Assembly (NCBI GenBank): GCA_020284085.1
Contig: JACEVL010000828.1
Coordinates: forward strand, 532,501 to 596,500
Length of the DNA: 64,000 nt
Direction: 5' to 3'
Origin: Aporrectodea caliginosa
Lineage: Eukaryota > Annelida > Clitellata > Crassiclitellata > Lumbricidae
The translations under genes and the position numbers were made by a program. The notes under the pieces were generated by a model. The model was not told the origin of the DNA. It searched no databases and saw only the letters and a list, made by a program, of their open reading frames with translations. Shown piece after piece: positions 46,077 to 56,600 of the stretch; the first letter of the stretch is position 1, and each line of letters starts with the position of its first letter.

Positions 46077-49000
46077 TTATCGGTACCGCAGAGGCTTTCT
46101 GATAAGGCGTTGGGGCCTTTTATCAGAGAATGTTTCTCGATGCGCCGTACCGGGGTCAGCAATGGGTGTAGAGGGCCCATTATCTCCCAACTCATCTAAT
46201 TCGTTCCGGGGTTCCTCACAGTCCCAATCCGGTAGGGGTTCGAACTCCTCTGGAGGTGGCCTTTCCTCCGAACCCCGTGGCATCTCCCCTTCGCACAACT
46301 TAAGCTTATCTATATAAACCAGCATGGGCTGTGAACGGGCAGACTTCCGGATCTTGTACAGTACTGAATTGACCTGTTCCACTACCTCGTAAGGGCCGGT
46401 GTAAAACTTAGCCCACTTATCCTTAAGGCCAGTGCGTCTCCTCGGATAAAAATACCATACTCGGGAACCTATAGGAAACGAGGTCGGTTTTACCCGCAGA
46501 TCATATCTGAACGCTCGGCTGGTGGCTTGGCGCTGCATGAATTTTCTGGCTACCCGAAAGTTATCCTGCATCTTAATCATTTGAGAGGCCACAAAATCAT
46601 CAGTAGTAGACAACAAATTTGCAACAGAGATATCGCCTAAAACCAGATCGATCGGAAGGCAAAGCTCCCTCGAAAGAAAAAGATGATTCGGAGTAAATCC
46701 GGTGCTTTCGCTTTCACTGGCTCTGTAGGCAGCCAAGACGTATGGTAGATGCAGATCCCAATCTTTCTGGTTCTGGGCAATCACTTTAGCAAGCATGGCG
46801 TTCAAGGTCCGGTGAAACCGCTCCACAGCACCATTTGTACTCGGCTTGTAAGGAGTTGTTCTCACTTTGTCGATCTGTAATCGTCGGCAGAGTTCCTGGA
46901 ACAAGGCTGCTTCGAAGCACGGTCCCTGGTCCGTTAGGATCTGACGGGGACAGCCAAATCTGCAGAAGATTTGCTCAACGAGAACTTTGGCCACAGTCGC
47001 AGCCTCCTGATTTCGTATTGGGTGAGCCTCCGCCCAGCGGGTAAAATGATCCACAGCCGTTAGTATATAACGATATCCTCGGCTGGAAGGTGGATGTGGT
47101 CCAGTGATGTCCACTCCCAAACATTCCATTGGTGCGCCCACCGACATTTGTTGCTGACGCCCTTGCCTTGGTGGCTTGCCACGTAGATATTGAGCACAGC
47201 TCATACATCTCCTCAATTGCATCCTCACATCCTCACGCCAGCAGGGCCAGTAGGCTCTCTTCTGCAGTTGCGCCAGAGTCTTTCTGATCCCCATGTGCCC
47301 TCCTGTTATTCCTTCATGTGCCAAACGTATCAGCGCTAGCCGGCGACTAGGCGGTGGAATGAACTGATACCAACGAACATCATTGGTTTCAGGCTCTAAC
47401 CATTGACGAGTTAGCAGTCCATCTTGTAACTCCAATTGCGGCCATTGCGCAACAAGAGTCTTAACTGTAGTACTCAGACCTCGCATTGTATCCAAAGAAG
47501 GTACATCCGGAGATTCAAGTTTCTTCTGGATTATCCATCCCAAGTCTGGATCCTCACGCTGTTCATTTTCAATGGTTTGACGGCTCCAGTCCGACGGTAA
47601 ATCAATGGAAGTCACCCCGACATGGTAGTACTCCCTTACAGTGTCTACTTCCTGCGGACGTCGTGACATAGCGTCTGCATTCCGGTGCGCAGTACCCGAA
47701 CGATGCTGTATGTCGAATTGGAATTCCTCGATAACAGACAACCATCTGGCTTGTTGTCCTATCGGTAACGGTGTCCTCCGTAACCATTGAAGAGCGGAGT
47801 GATCCGTTCTCAACAGGAACTTGCTACCCAGTAAATATTGCCTGAACACCTTTAAGAAGTAGACGATAGCGAGCAGTTCTCTCCTCGTCACATCATAATT
47901 TCGTTCTGATGGTGAACAAAGTCTACTGCCATAACAAATCACACGCTCCATCTCACCGTCCATCTGAGACAGCACCGCGCCAATCGATTCACCGGAGGCA
48001 TCAGTGTCGAGAACATAGAGACCTGAATCATTCGGCAGGGCGAGAATCGGCGACTCGGTAAGGCGTCGTTTCATTTCAGTAAACGCTAAATCGCATTCCT
48101 CTGACCAGGCGAACGGACAACCTTTCTTAGTCAACGCATGTAAGGGTCGAGCAACTTGAGCGAAGTCTGGGACGAATTTTCTATAGTATGAGCATAAACC
48201 CACAAAAGATCTTACGTCGCGGAGCTTCCTCGGCGTCGGCCAGTCCCTCACCGCTTGAATTTTTCCAGGATCCGTGGTAATTCCTTTCTCACTTACTACG
48301 TGACCTAGGAAAGTCACTTGGCGTTGTAACAGGTGACATTTGGACGGTTTCAGCTTTAAACCAACCGCTGCCAGTCGTTCCAACACTTGCGAGAGTCTCT
48401 GCAAATGTGTGTCTAAGTCTGAAGCAAATACAATAATATCATCCAGGTAAATGAGGCACACAGCGAAATTTAGTCCTGCCATTACCAAATTCATCATCCG
48501 TGAGAATGAAGCCGGTGAATTGCAGAGACCGAACGGGAGAACTCGGAATTGAAAGAGTCCTCTCCGGGTAACAAAGGCGGTTTTATGTCGATCCCTGGGA
48601 TGCACAGCTAATTGATGATAACCTGCTCGGAGATCGAAAGTACTGAACCATTTAGCACCAGCTAAAGAATCGAGGCTCTCGCTTATCAAAGGCAAAGGGT
48701 AAGCGTCTTTCCGTGTCTTAGTGTTAACGGCCCGGTAATCAACACAGAATCTGGGTGTCCCATCATTTTTCCTCACCATCACCACATTACTAGCCCAAGC
48801 AGATGACGAAGGCTCAATTATCCGTTGGTGTAACATGCTTTCAACCTGTTCATCAATGACCGGCAATAATGTGAGCGGTTGACGGCGCAATGCTTGTCGG
48901 ACTGGGGATTCATTTCCAGTTTCTATCTCATGTTGTATCACGTCTGTAAAACCAAGATCCCATTCATTCATCGAAAACGCCTTCTGATTATTCAGAATAA

Positions 49001-52000
49001 TCTCCCGTAATTTGTCCTGTACTCCAGCTGGAACATCATCGGCAATGTCTGACCATAACGGTGAAAGAACAGAGTTAATTTCCTCTGGTGTCGGTTTTCC
49101 TTGAGCTTCTACGACGTTTGCGCAAGCAGCTGCGACTTCAGATGTTTCCTCCACCACCGTTACTTCTTCGGCCATGCATTGAACACCTTTCTTCAGTCTA
49201 ATTTCTTTATGGGTAGGATTCATCACACGAACAGGTAAGTCAACGATTCTTTCAGGCAACAAAGTGCCGGAAATTACCAGTCCAGAACTCAACACTTGGG
49301 GCTGTGTGGCCCATTGAACATCAGTTGAACGCAGATGAGAAACCACGGCATAGGTGTTAATGTCCAATTCACTCAAGGGAGGTACTTTCACGTCTTGAGC
49401 TACCACTATTCTTCTGCAATTTCCTTGTCGTTTTCTTGTGCATATGGGAAAATTACGATTCTGTATCTTAACCCAGCGTTCTCCAAAATTCCAGAGAACA
49501 TTCTGTCTCTCCAGCCATTCCAGTCCCAAGATTAATTCCGAAATTTGTTCAGTAATTAAACAAGAGACCTCGAAAAGATAGCCGTCTATTTCACAGTTAA
49601 GGTTAGCTTCGCCCAACACACGTATAGCCGTACCATTCGCGGCACGAAGAGTCTGACTAGAAGAACGGATGTCTTTCTTAAGAACCAGAGAAGCAGGAGC
49701 AAGAGTAAGTTCTGAACCTGTGTCAAGTAAAGCGAAGGTGGATTTACCATTCACCTTGAGTGCCAGGTAAGCGTTATTGCTTCCCATCACGTGTCGAAGA
49801 GTACTCGGTTCTTGATCATTTAAACCTTCAGCAACAAACGGTTGTTCCCTCTGTTTCGATGGACAGACCCTGGCAAAGTGTCCAGGTTGACCACACTCGA
49901 AGCAAAGTTGAGATTGTCGTGGCAGGTTCTGTCGCTGATTTCGAAATCGGCCGTTGTTCCCATTCCGGTTCCACTGATTCCTCCATTGAAATGGTTGACC
50001 AGGTGGCACAAAGCCTTGATTCGGCGGAGGTCGCATGGTGAAGCTACTTCCATTATTCAAGCGATTCTCTAATTGTTCTAGCCGTTGTTTCTGCGGCTCT
50101 AACTCTTCCTTCAGCTCTTCTTTCAGAAGTTTTCGCACCGACTCAAGAGATAGTTCAGCTTCTTTTACTGCTTTAATTCTTCCAGGACGACGATCTGAAT
50201 GTTCGGTTTCCTCTCTTTCTGCTTTCCTGTACCCTTCTAACCTCAAAGCCAGTTTGTAAGCAGAATCTAACGTTTCTGGTTCCCGTTCACGCAGTTTCAA
50301 CGCTAATTCCTTATCTCGTAGAGCGTCAAGAAATGAACGAATGGCTATCGTTTCACTATGAGTCGACGTAGGCCCAGGATAGGCAAGAATCATAAGCCTC
50401 CTTATGTCTTGTGCCAGCGATCCTAGATCTTCACCGTCCTTCTGGCGACGAGTATTCAATTGAGTTTGATACAACGACGCTTGATCAGAACTTCCATAGC
50501 GTAAGCGAAGCTTATTTACTAAGTCAGACCATGTAGTAACCGTATTCGAGTCAAACTCCCAAAGAAGTTGCGATGCAGGCTCAGACAAAGCACAGGTAAG
50601 CTGGTTTAGCTTTTCATCATCTGACCATCCATTGTTCTTGGAACAAACTTCAAATTTCCGAAGAAAGGCGTCGACAGAAGTTTTTCCATTGTATGTACCC
50701 ATCTTAATGTATTGACGAGGCCTTTCTGCATGTACACTAGACGGATAGATATTGGTTTTCCCTTCAGATGTAGGTGGACCCTTGCGATTAACTGTTTCAG
50801 TAGCGATTGTCTCAGCTTTATGTTTTGCAGGGACAAATTCGGTAACTACTGAACTCGAGGCATTAGAGGTCATCTCATTCTGTCTATTTTCTTTAGCATC
50901 TGAGAGTTTATCGTTTGCTTTGGTTATGTACTTATCGTTTAATTCATTTGTTTCGGCTATTCGACGTGGATACAACCAAGGTTCAGCATGCGAGAACTCA
51001 TTGGTGTTCCGAGGTAATCTATTTGTTTCGGCTATTTCGGAATTGATAGTCGAAGAAATGAAATAGTTACCTGGGGTAGACATCACTGATATGGGTTCCT
51101 TCACCCTTTCATGGACAACTGAAGACAAGCATGGCTGACTCAGTTCTGAAGCTCTTGCAAACATGGATGGAGTAGAGTATATCACTGAAGTATTTTCGGA
51201 TTTATTTCGATTCAATTCAAAGGAATGAAGAGTATTCGGAAGATAGACATCAGCAGATTGACCCAACGGCAGTCCAGCAGATTCATCATGTTTCAGAGAA
51301 AATTGTGAAGAATCATTCTTTGTAGAAAAGTTTTCATTTCTTGTAGGAAAACTGAATTTGCTTGCCAAAGTGGTTGCCCAACCAGAAGCTTCATTGGTGA
51401 CGTGACTGGGATCCACAGTTCTACCTTCCAGTGCAAAAACTGGATGATGTCTGGGACGTTCTGATTGGTCCGGCCAATTTCGAGTAACTCCTGCAACTGA
51501 AAACTCCAGATTAGAACATGATCGTACATTAGATGGATCTAACATTCTAGAATTAGAAGTTAGTTTAGGTTCTAATCTATCTTGTTTCCTAGGTGCATTT
51601 CTAAATGTCACCTCCTCGTCTGAAGAATAGTCCCCTTGATTCAAGCTCAGATAATTCAGACTATGAGCACCTTCTGCTTCTTGTTCATTTCTTCTATATG
51701 TGACCCTCTTAGGTCTAACTCCTGTTCCTTCAAAATTTCTTCTTTCGTCCTCAAAAAGCCTTCTTTGTTCCTCCAAGATTCTTCTTTCTTCCTCCAAGAC
51801 CTTTCTTGTTTTATCAGGGACCTCATATCCTTTATTATTCAGTACCCGATATTCTTTATTTCCTACCCCACTTCTGGTACCAATTGAAGCGTGCGTGGCG
51901 CCCTCTAGCGAACGCGCGCACTGTCGGGAAGATTCATCGGTCAGGGTCCCAAGATAAAGTCCTGAGTTCAAATCCAAGGAAGGTCTTTCTAAACTAAAAC

Positions 52001-52469
52001 CACCAGAGTCTCTCAACTTCACCAAGGATGGGGCCGCGGCTATGTCCCCTGCTTCTCGATCTGAGGCGGTATTATAAATAATAGCGGGGTCCTCATCTCC
52101 ACCGACAGTTTGATTCTTCTTTAGGTGAGATCTTAATTCATCTAGTTTGTTCTCGAAATGATCATTTCTTTGCACCTCTTTCCGGAATTGTTCATTACTA
52201 TCTGTTTGATATTTTATGAACCTATCCAATGACTCCTCAACTTGCTGTTGCCGGTTAGTAAAACTACTCAAGAAACTCTCCTGACGCTGTAGAAGTTGAT
52301 TTAAAACATCTTCAAAATTAATTGGATTAGGCGTTGATCTGTTAACATTCTCTATGGAATTTCCACGGATTAAAGTTTCCTGTGATTCACCCTTATCTTG
52401 TTCTTCTATTTCAGATTCGTCTTGAGAGGTATTCTGAGCATTGGAATCGCCTAACGAGTCTTCAGACAT
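46077..52469 (-). CDS. gag-pol: Gag-Pol polyprotein (Ty3/Gypsy), 2130 codons
   Basis: A single uninterrupted frame. Residues 1-194 lie inside the 5' LTR. A coiled coil (about 219-246, EEERRILEEQRRLFEDERRN) and a long low-complexity region precede the capsid-like gag domain (about 590-745). Then come a CCHC knuckle CFECGQPGHFARVC (about 853), protease LLDTGSELTLAP (about 911), reverse transcriptase with YLDD (about 1339), RNase H (DTDAS about 1486), integrase zinc finger (HEGITGGHMG ... CMSCAQ) and core (GVDITGP about 1783, LTDQGPCF, ERFHR). A GPY/F module (KFYTGPYEVV) follows. All catalytic motifs look intact. Gag and pol share one frame, so no frameshift is needed. Starting within the LTR and translating the PBS is unusual. 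Confidence 0.92.
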   Translation of the reverse strand: MSEDSLGDSNAQNTSQDESEIEEQDKGESQETLIRGNSIENVNRSTPNPINFEDVLNQLLQRQESFLSSFTNRQQQVEESLDRFIKYQTDSNEQFRKEVQRNDHFENKLDELRSHLKKNQTVGGDEDPAIIYNTASDREAGDIAAAPSLVKLRDSGGFSLERPSLDLNSGLYLGTLTDESSRQCARSLEGATHASIGTRSGVGNKEYRVLNNKGYEVPDKTRKVLEEERRILEEQRRLFEDERRNFEGTGVRPKRVTYRRNEQEAEGAHSLNYLSLNQGDYSSDEEVTFRNAPRKQDRLEPKLTSNSRMLDPSNVRSCSNLEFSVAGVTRNWPDQSERPRHHPVFALEGRTVDPSHVTNEASGWATTLASKFSFPTRNENFSTKNDSSQFSLKHDESAGLPLGQSADVYLPNTLHSFELNRNKSENTSVIYSTPSMFARASELSQPCLSSVVHERVKEPISVMSTPGNYFISSTINSEIAETNRLPRNTNEFSHAEPWLYPRRIAETNELNDKYITKANDKLSDAKENRQNEMTSNASSSVVTEFVPAKHKAETIATETVNRKGPPTSEGKTNIYPSSVHAERPRQYIKMGTYNGKTSVDAFLRKFEVCSKNNGWSDDEKLNQLTCALSEPASQLLWEFDSNTVTTWSDLVNKLRLRYGSSDQASLYQTQLNTRRQKDGEDLGSLAQDIRRLMILAYPGPTSTHSETIAIRSFLDALRDKELALKLREREPETLDSAYKLALRLEGYRKAEREETEHSDRRPGRIKAVKEAELSLESVRKLLKEELKEELEPQKQRLEQLENRLNNGSSFTMRPPPNQGFVPPGQPFQWRNQWNRNGNNGRFRNQRQNLPRQSQLCFECGQPGHFARVCPSKQREQPFVAEGLNDQEPSTLRHVMGSNNAYLALKVNGKSTFALLDTGSELTLAPASLVLKKDIRSSSQTLRAANGTAIRVLGEANLNCEIDGYLFEVSCLITEQISELILGLEWLERQNVLWNFGERWVKIQNRNFPICTRKRQGNCRRIVVAQDVKVPPLSELDINTYAVVSHLRSTDVQWATQPQVLSSGLVISGTLLPERIVDLPVRVMNPTHKEIRLKKGVQCMAEEVTVVEETSEVAAACANVVEAQGKPTPEEINSVLSPLWSDIADDVPAGVQDKLREIILNNQKAFSMNEWDLGFTDVIQHEIETGNESPVRQALRRQPLTLLPVIDEQVESMLHQRIIEPSSSAWASNVVMVRKNDGTPRFCVDYRAVNTKTRKDAYPLPLISESLDSLAGAKWFSTFDLRAGYHQLAVHPRDRHKTAFVTRRGLFQFRVLPFGLCNSPASFSRMMNLVMAGLNFAVCLIYLDDIIVFASDLDTHLQRLSQVLERLAAVGLKLKPSKCHLLQRQVTFLGHVVSEKGITTDPGKIQAVRDWPTPRKLRDVRSFVGLCSYYRKFVPDFAQVARPLHALTKKGCPFAWSEECDLAFTEMKRRLTESPILALPNDSGLYVLDTDASGESIGAVLSQMDGEMERVICYGSRLCSPSERNYDVTRRELLAIVYFLKVFRQYLLGSKFLLRTDHSALQWLRRTPLPIGQQARWLSVIEEFQFDIQHRSGTAHRNADAMSRRPQEVDTVREYYHVGVTSIDLPSDWSRQTIENEQREDPDLGWIIQKKLESPDVPSLDTMRGLSTTVKTLVAQWPQLELQDGLLTRQWLEPETNDVRWYQFIPPPSRRLALIRLAHEGITGGHMGIRKTLAQLQKRAYWPCWREDVRMQLRRCMSCAQYLRGKPPRQGRQQQMSVGAPMECLGVDITGPHPPSSRGYRYILTAVDHFTRWAEAHPIRNQEAATVAKVLVEQIFCRFGCPRQILTDQGPCFEAALFQELCRRLQIDKVRTTPYKPSTNGAVERFHRTLNAMLAKVIAQNQKDWDLHLPYVLAAYRASESESTGFTPNHLFLSRELCLPIDLVLGDISVANLLSTTDDFVASQMIKMQDNFRVARKFMQRQATSRAFRYDLRVKPTSFPIGSRVWYFYPRRRTGLKDKWAKFYTGPYEVVEQVNSVLYKIRKSARSQPMLVYIDKLKLCEGEMPRGSEERPPPEEFEPLPDWDCEEPRNELDELGDNGPSTPIADPGTAHRETFSDKRPQRLIRKPLRYR
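51866..51882 (-). other. Primer-binding site, tRNA-Leu type
   Basis: On the minus strand TGGTACCAGAAGTGGGG follows the 5' LTR after a four-base spacer. It is complementary to a tRNA 3' end CCCCACTTCTGGTACCA, which from memory differs by one base from animal tRNA-Leu(UAA). The site lies inside the gag-pol reading frame. Confidence 0.7.
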
Positions 52470-53245
52470 GTTTGAAAATATTTATTGTGTCAATAAAATT
52501 CAACTAAAGAAGTTGTCAGATCGTTGTAACTAAATTACAATTACAGACTCTTGTCTTATCTTCCAAACGCCACGTATAAGTTGTAATTATCGACGAGTGT
52601 TCTCTAAATTATCGAGATCAATGAAGTCTATCAACTTAGTTTGATTTATTTTTGTAGTCTAATTTATCGCACGAGCAGTCTAATTTATACTATGTACGAT
52701 CAACCCTTAACGTCTAACTGGAGATCAATTTCACAAATTAGCAAAGGTTTACTTCCCTCTTTTAATTAGATATCTCCCCTGGAAAATTTCCACTGCGCCA
52801 AGAACTGTTGAGGTCATCACCGATCCAGACACTCGGAGACAAAAATATCAAGTTTTCGATAGAAGACGAATTAATTTCACGATAATAACTTCCCGGCCCA
52901 ATCACCAAATGATTGACCACAAATGGACAAACAAATCGAAGAGACACTTCGAATTTTCCACGATTAAATCCAAAATTTCTCTCTTGAAATTAGCAAATCA
53001 ACCAACACCATCGACAACTTTCGGTCTTCTCCCTCTCAAAAGAGTCGGGTGATATCCACTAACCAATCAGCGGAGGCCATTTTGTCACGAGGTGACTCCA
53101 AGAACTAAAATTGGTTCATTACCTCATGGAAATCGATAATTTTAGGCTATATTTAGAAATCGGGCGCGTATCAACCTTAAGCAGGATTACCAAGCTCATT
53201 AATAGGTAAGTACGCGTAACTCGTGGCCGATCCAGGATCGCCACA
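51887..53245 (-). repeat. 5' LTR
   Basis: Starts TGTGGCGATCC. Possible promoter: TATAAAT at 52683-52689. Poly(A) signals AATAAA at 52645-52650 and 52481-52486, the second only 12 bases before the gag ATG. The last 583 bp are coding. Confidence 0.95.
52683..52689 (-). promoter_or_regulatory. TATA-like box of the LTR promoter
   Basis: TATAAAT on the minus strand lies about 215 bp upstream of the gag ATG (52469). It is also present in the 3' LTR at 44260-44266. It is the best TATA match in the upstream part of the LTR. Confidence 0.45.
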
Positions 53246-53624
53246 GGCATAGACCGGAAAGATAATTATTACTTCTCTAGCACTCGATAGAAGCTTATTG
53301 TAATTAGAAATATAAGTTGTTTGATGGCATATTGTCCTTCATCTCTGCATCTAAGTGTTATGCACAGAGTATCACTTAGTGCACTTCCATTTGCTGAACA
53401 CAATCACCTGTAAGTAAAACTTGACCAAAGCGTTCCTTACCTCGGCGAAAAGCTCTTTCCATTCTACTGGGCAAATGTTCGACATTCAAACCACAGCTAT
53501 TGAATCTGTATAAGCGCGAAAAGTTTCTAAAGGTACATTTGCATGAAAGTGGATGCACCTTAAAATCTACAATAATTCTGAGATTTATTAAACACTTTTA
53601 TCCCCAATTGAACTTGAAGATAAT
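53246..53624 (-). other. 3' UTR and flank of the Ig receptor gene
   Basis: This stretch lies between the Gypsy 5' LTR and the receptor stop codon. It holds the poly(A) signal at 53584-53589, and beyond that I see nothing coding. Confidence 0.6.
53584..53589 (-). promoter_or_regulatory. Poly(A) signal of the Ig receptor gene
   Basis: AATAAA on the minus strand lies about 35 bases beyond the TAA stop at 53625-53627, which implies a very short 3' UTR. Confidence 0.6.
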
Positions 53625-56600
53625 TTAGGCTTCCATGTCAGTCTGTTGATAGCTTGGATCACGCGCAGAAGACGGCTGAAGCGATTCGTATGGAGTTGGT
53701 TCTCTCACTTGAGCAACTATCTTGATATAAGAAACAACTTCGCGTTCGGAATTGTCTTGTAGATCATGTGGGCAATTCCCACCAGGTGATGGGACTTCTG
53801 CGTCAGGTATTGGCAGAGTTAGAACAGCCTGAAATGGCTGGTTACCATAACTGGTGTTCTTGTATCCTTTATCAGTCGCTGGAATTTGCTGGTTGGGGCA
53901 TAAGTACACAGAATCACTGGTGGAGGATGTTCTAGAACCTGGGTGAAGTACGCCAACATAATCTGTGTCTTCGACCGTTTGCATTGTTATCGTTGTTTCA
54001 TCGTCAATGTTCTCATAGTTATTTGACGAGCTGGAGACATCAGCTTGATCGGACGAAATTGGTCTGTGGACTTCATTAGCAGCTTTTGCGACGAGATTGG
54101 CTAAATAGAAATAATCAACAATTTTTAGTCGTCAGACAATATTGATTCTTTTCCAATAACTCAGTTTTTCTAAACGTTTTGCATTGGGTCAAAGGACTGC
54201 TGCTACAAGGGTAACACTGTAAACATGGCCGATATCACGATAGCAATTATAGCTGAAACATCAAAAGAGAGGTCTATACCTAACTGCTATACACACGGAG
54301 CAACTACTACCACTAACTCCCGTCCCGAGGCAAAATCTACAACTACCATGCGTTCTCTCAACAGCGTCAACCATTATACATACATAGCTGCACTCACCTA
54401 TACATGAAATTAACGGTCAAGATGTCGAGTCCAACATCTATATAGCATTAAAAAATTAATTGATACGCTTCCCTTCAGATTTGCAACGAAAACACATTTA
54501 AATTGAGCATCGTCAACTGCACACTGACAGATTATACCATTTGGAGACCAATAGGCCTATATTCGGAGAACTGTTAAAATAGTAACTGACAACAATTTTT
54601 AAATGATTTCAAAAGAGTTGACACCTCTGATGTTATAGACTTGATATTTCTACTGCAATGCAATATTTCTTGTTTCTTATTCTCCGACTATGTTAATCTG
54701 GTCTCTAGAATATCGCTTCCTTGAAAGCTATGATTTATTATGTCTCATAAAAATACTTATAATTCCGAAATGATATACAGAAAGAAGACGTGCTGAAAGA
54801 AGAAAATGAACTGAGTGAGCTGGTCATCAGAAACCTTAATGGTAGAACACAATGAGCCGTTTTTAGTAATTTATTAATTTAGTTACATTTAATTTGTTTT
54901 TGTTTTTATGATACTAGTTAACTCTGCATTTGTTGTTTGTTTTATTTCCTGTAAGAATAACTATGGACACCATAACAAGGATTGTTTGAAGACGTACTGT
55001 TGTAAATAATGAATAAACAAAATACTGTTAGATTAATGATTGATGAAACTAGGGTGACCCTACTAGCGGAACCTTATGTTCCTTTGGGTCTGCCTATTGA
55101 CGCCACTGCACATTAATGTCTTGATTGTATTTGTTTGTAATAGTATTTTGGTGATCAATAAAAGAATTGATTGATTGATTGTGAAAAAGGCAAACACGAC
55201 GTCGTTGTAATTAAACGCACTGTTTGTAAAAGGAAGAGCGGAGTTGTTTTGTTTAGTCTGTCCTCATTTTGGAGTATTGAGATTCGTGAAGGTCTCATCG
55301 ATTAATAATATTGAGAGGAACGCAACACTTATTACGCAGGGACATGGAATTAGGCCGTATGAGGGTTGACTCGAATAAATCAGTCCTGCCAAATCATACA
55401 GATCAGAATGTTGGGAAGTGACGTTGTGAAAATCTTAATTTTCAAAGGCATCAAGACCCATAGAAATTCTCCTCAGAGAAGCTGAAGCGTTGTAAGAAGT
55501 TATCCATATAGAATGTAGGAAAAGTAAATGACGTCAACGCAGTTATTGATACTTGAAACAGTCAGTTCAGTTGCAGTTGTGTGTGACTACTTGGCATCCT
55601 TTAAAAGGATCGAGTTAGGGAATTAGAATAGTAGGTATTGAGGCAGTGGTCCTCCAGCCACTCATGCTATCCCGAAAATGGTGTTACGTAATTACTACAG
55701 TACTAAATTACATGTAACTAAATTAATAAATTAATAAAAATTTGTTTATCCAAACTGTCTAAGTTCTCCTCTGTGATATTTTAGTTATTTTTTAGATGAG
55801 TCCATAGGCAAATCGTGAAACTGAACGCGTGTTGGTAGGCGGAGAAATTGGTTCTACCTGACGATGTTCTCTTCGTGCGAATACATAGGATGGTTGTAAC
55901 GACACAAAAGGAAGCGGCCAGTATACCAACCGCAGTTAAAGATACCAAAACTGAAAAAGTAAAAATGTCAAAATATCATCGGATAAATCGGTCAACCGTA
56001 TAAAATCCTTAACAGCATTTTAAGGCAGATTAGTAGCTGCACATCGAAACTAGTTGAAGCTAAATTTCCATTGAATTAACTATTTCGTGTCCCTATAAGA
56101 CATGCTAAATAGAGCTGTACCGATTAAACGGCCATACGCGTAATCGGGCCGATTATTAGAACAATCGGCATAATCGGGTATCGGCAGAAATAATCGTTTA
56201 ATCGGTGCCGATGTCAAAATTGTGTTATAATTTAATAATTTACTTGAATTTTTGCATATTCAAAGTTTTTTTTTATCGATTTTCATCTATTGTTTTACGT
56301 CCCTTAACTTCTCAAACTTTAACGTCCACCCTTATAATAGTTGTGACGATAGATTACTGGATTAGGCCTATGTTTCGGAACCGAACATTTTGACTAAACA
56401 AATAATTAAATATTCGGTCTCATAATGGGTATTGGCAGTTTAATAATCGGCTATACGCGGTATCGGTATCGGCGATTTAATAATCGGCTATACGCGGTAT
56501 CGGCATAATCGGCGGAAAGCGATATCGGTACAGCTCTAATGCTAAATTACGAAAAAGGTCAATCTATTAATATCCACATCAAGTAGCTAGGCAACACTAT

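Larger units (their letters stand above)
43464..53245 (-). mobile_element. Near-intact Ty3/Gypsy LTR retrotransposon
   Basis: The minus-strand element consists of a 5' LTR (51887-53245), PBS, a single gag-pol frame, an extra ORF, a polypurine tract and a 3' LTR (43464-44822). Both LTRs are 1359 bp, and I count four differences between them, suggesting a young insertion. The LTRs begin TGTGGCGATCC. The common end is CACGCACGCTT, without a clean terminal CA. I find no target-site duplication: flanking bases are TTTCT on the left and GGCAT on the right. Confidence 0.95.
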
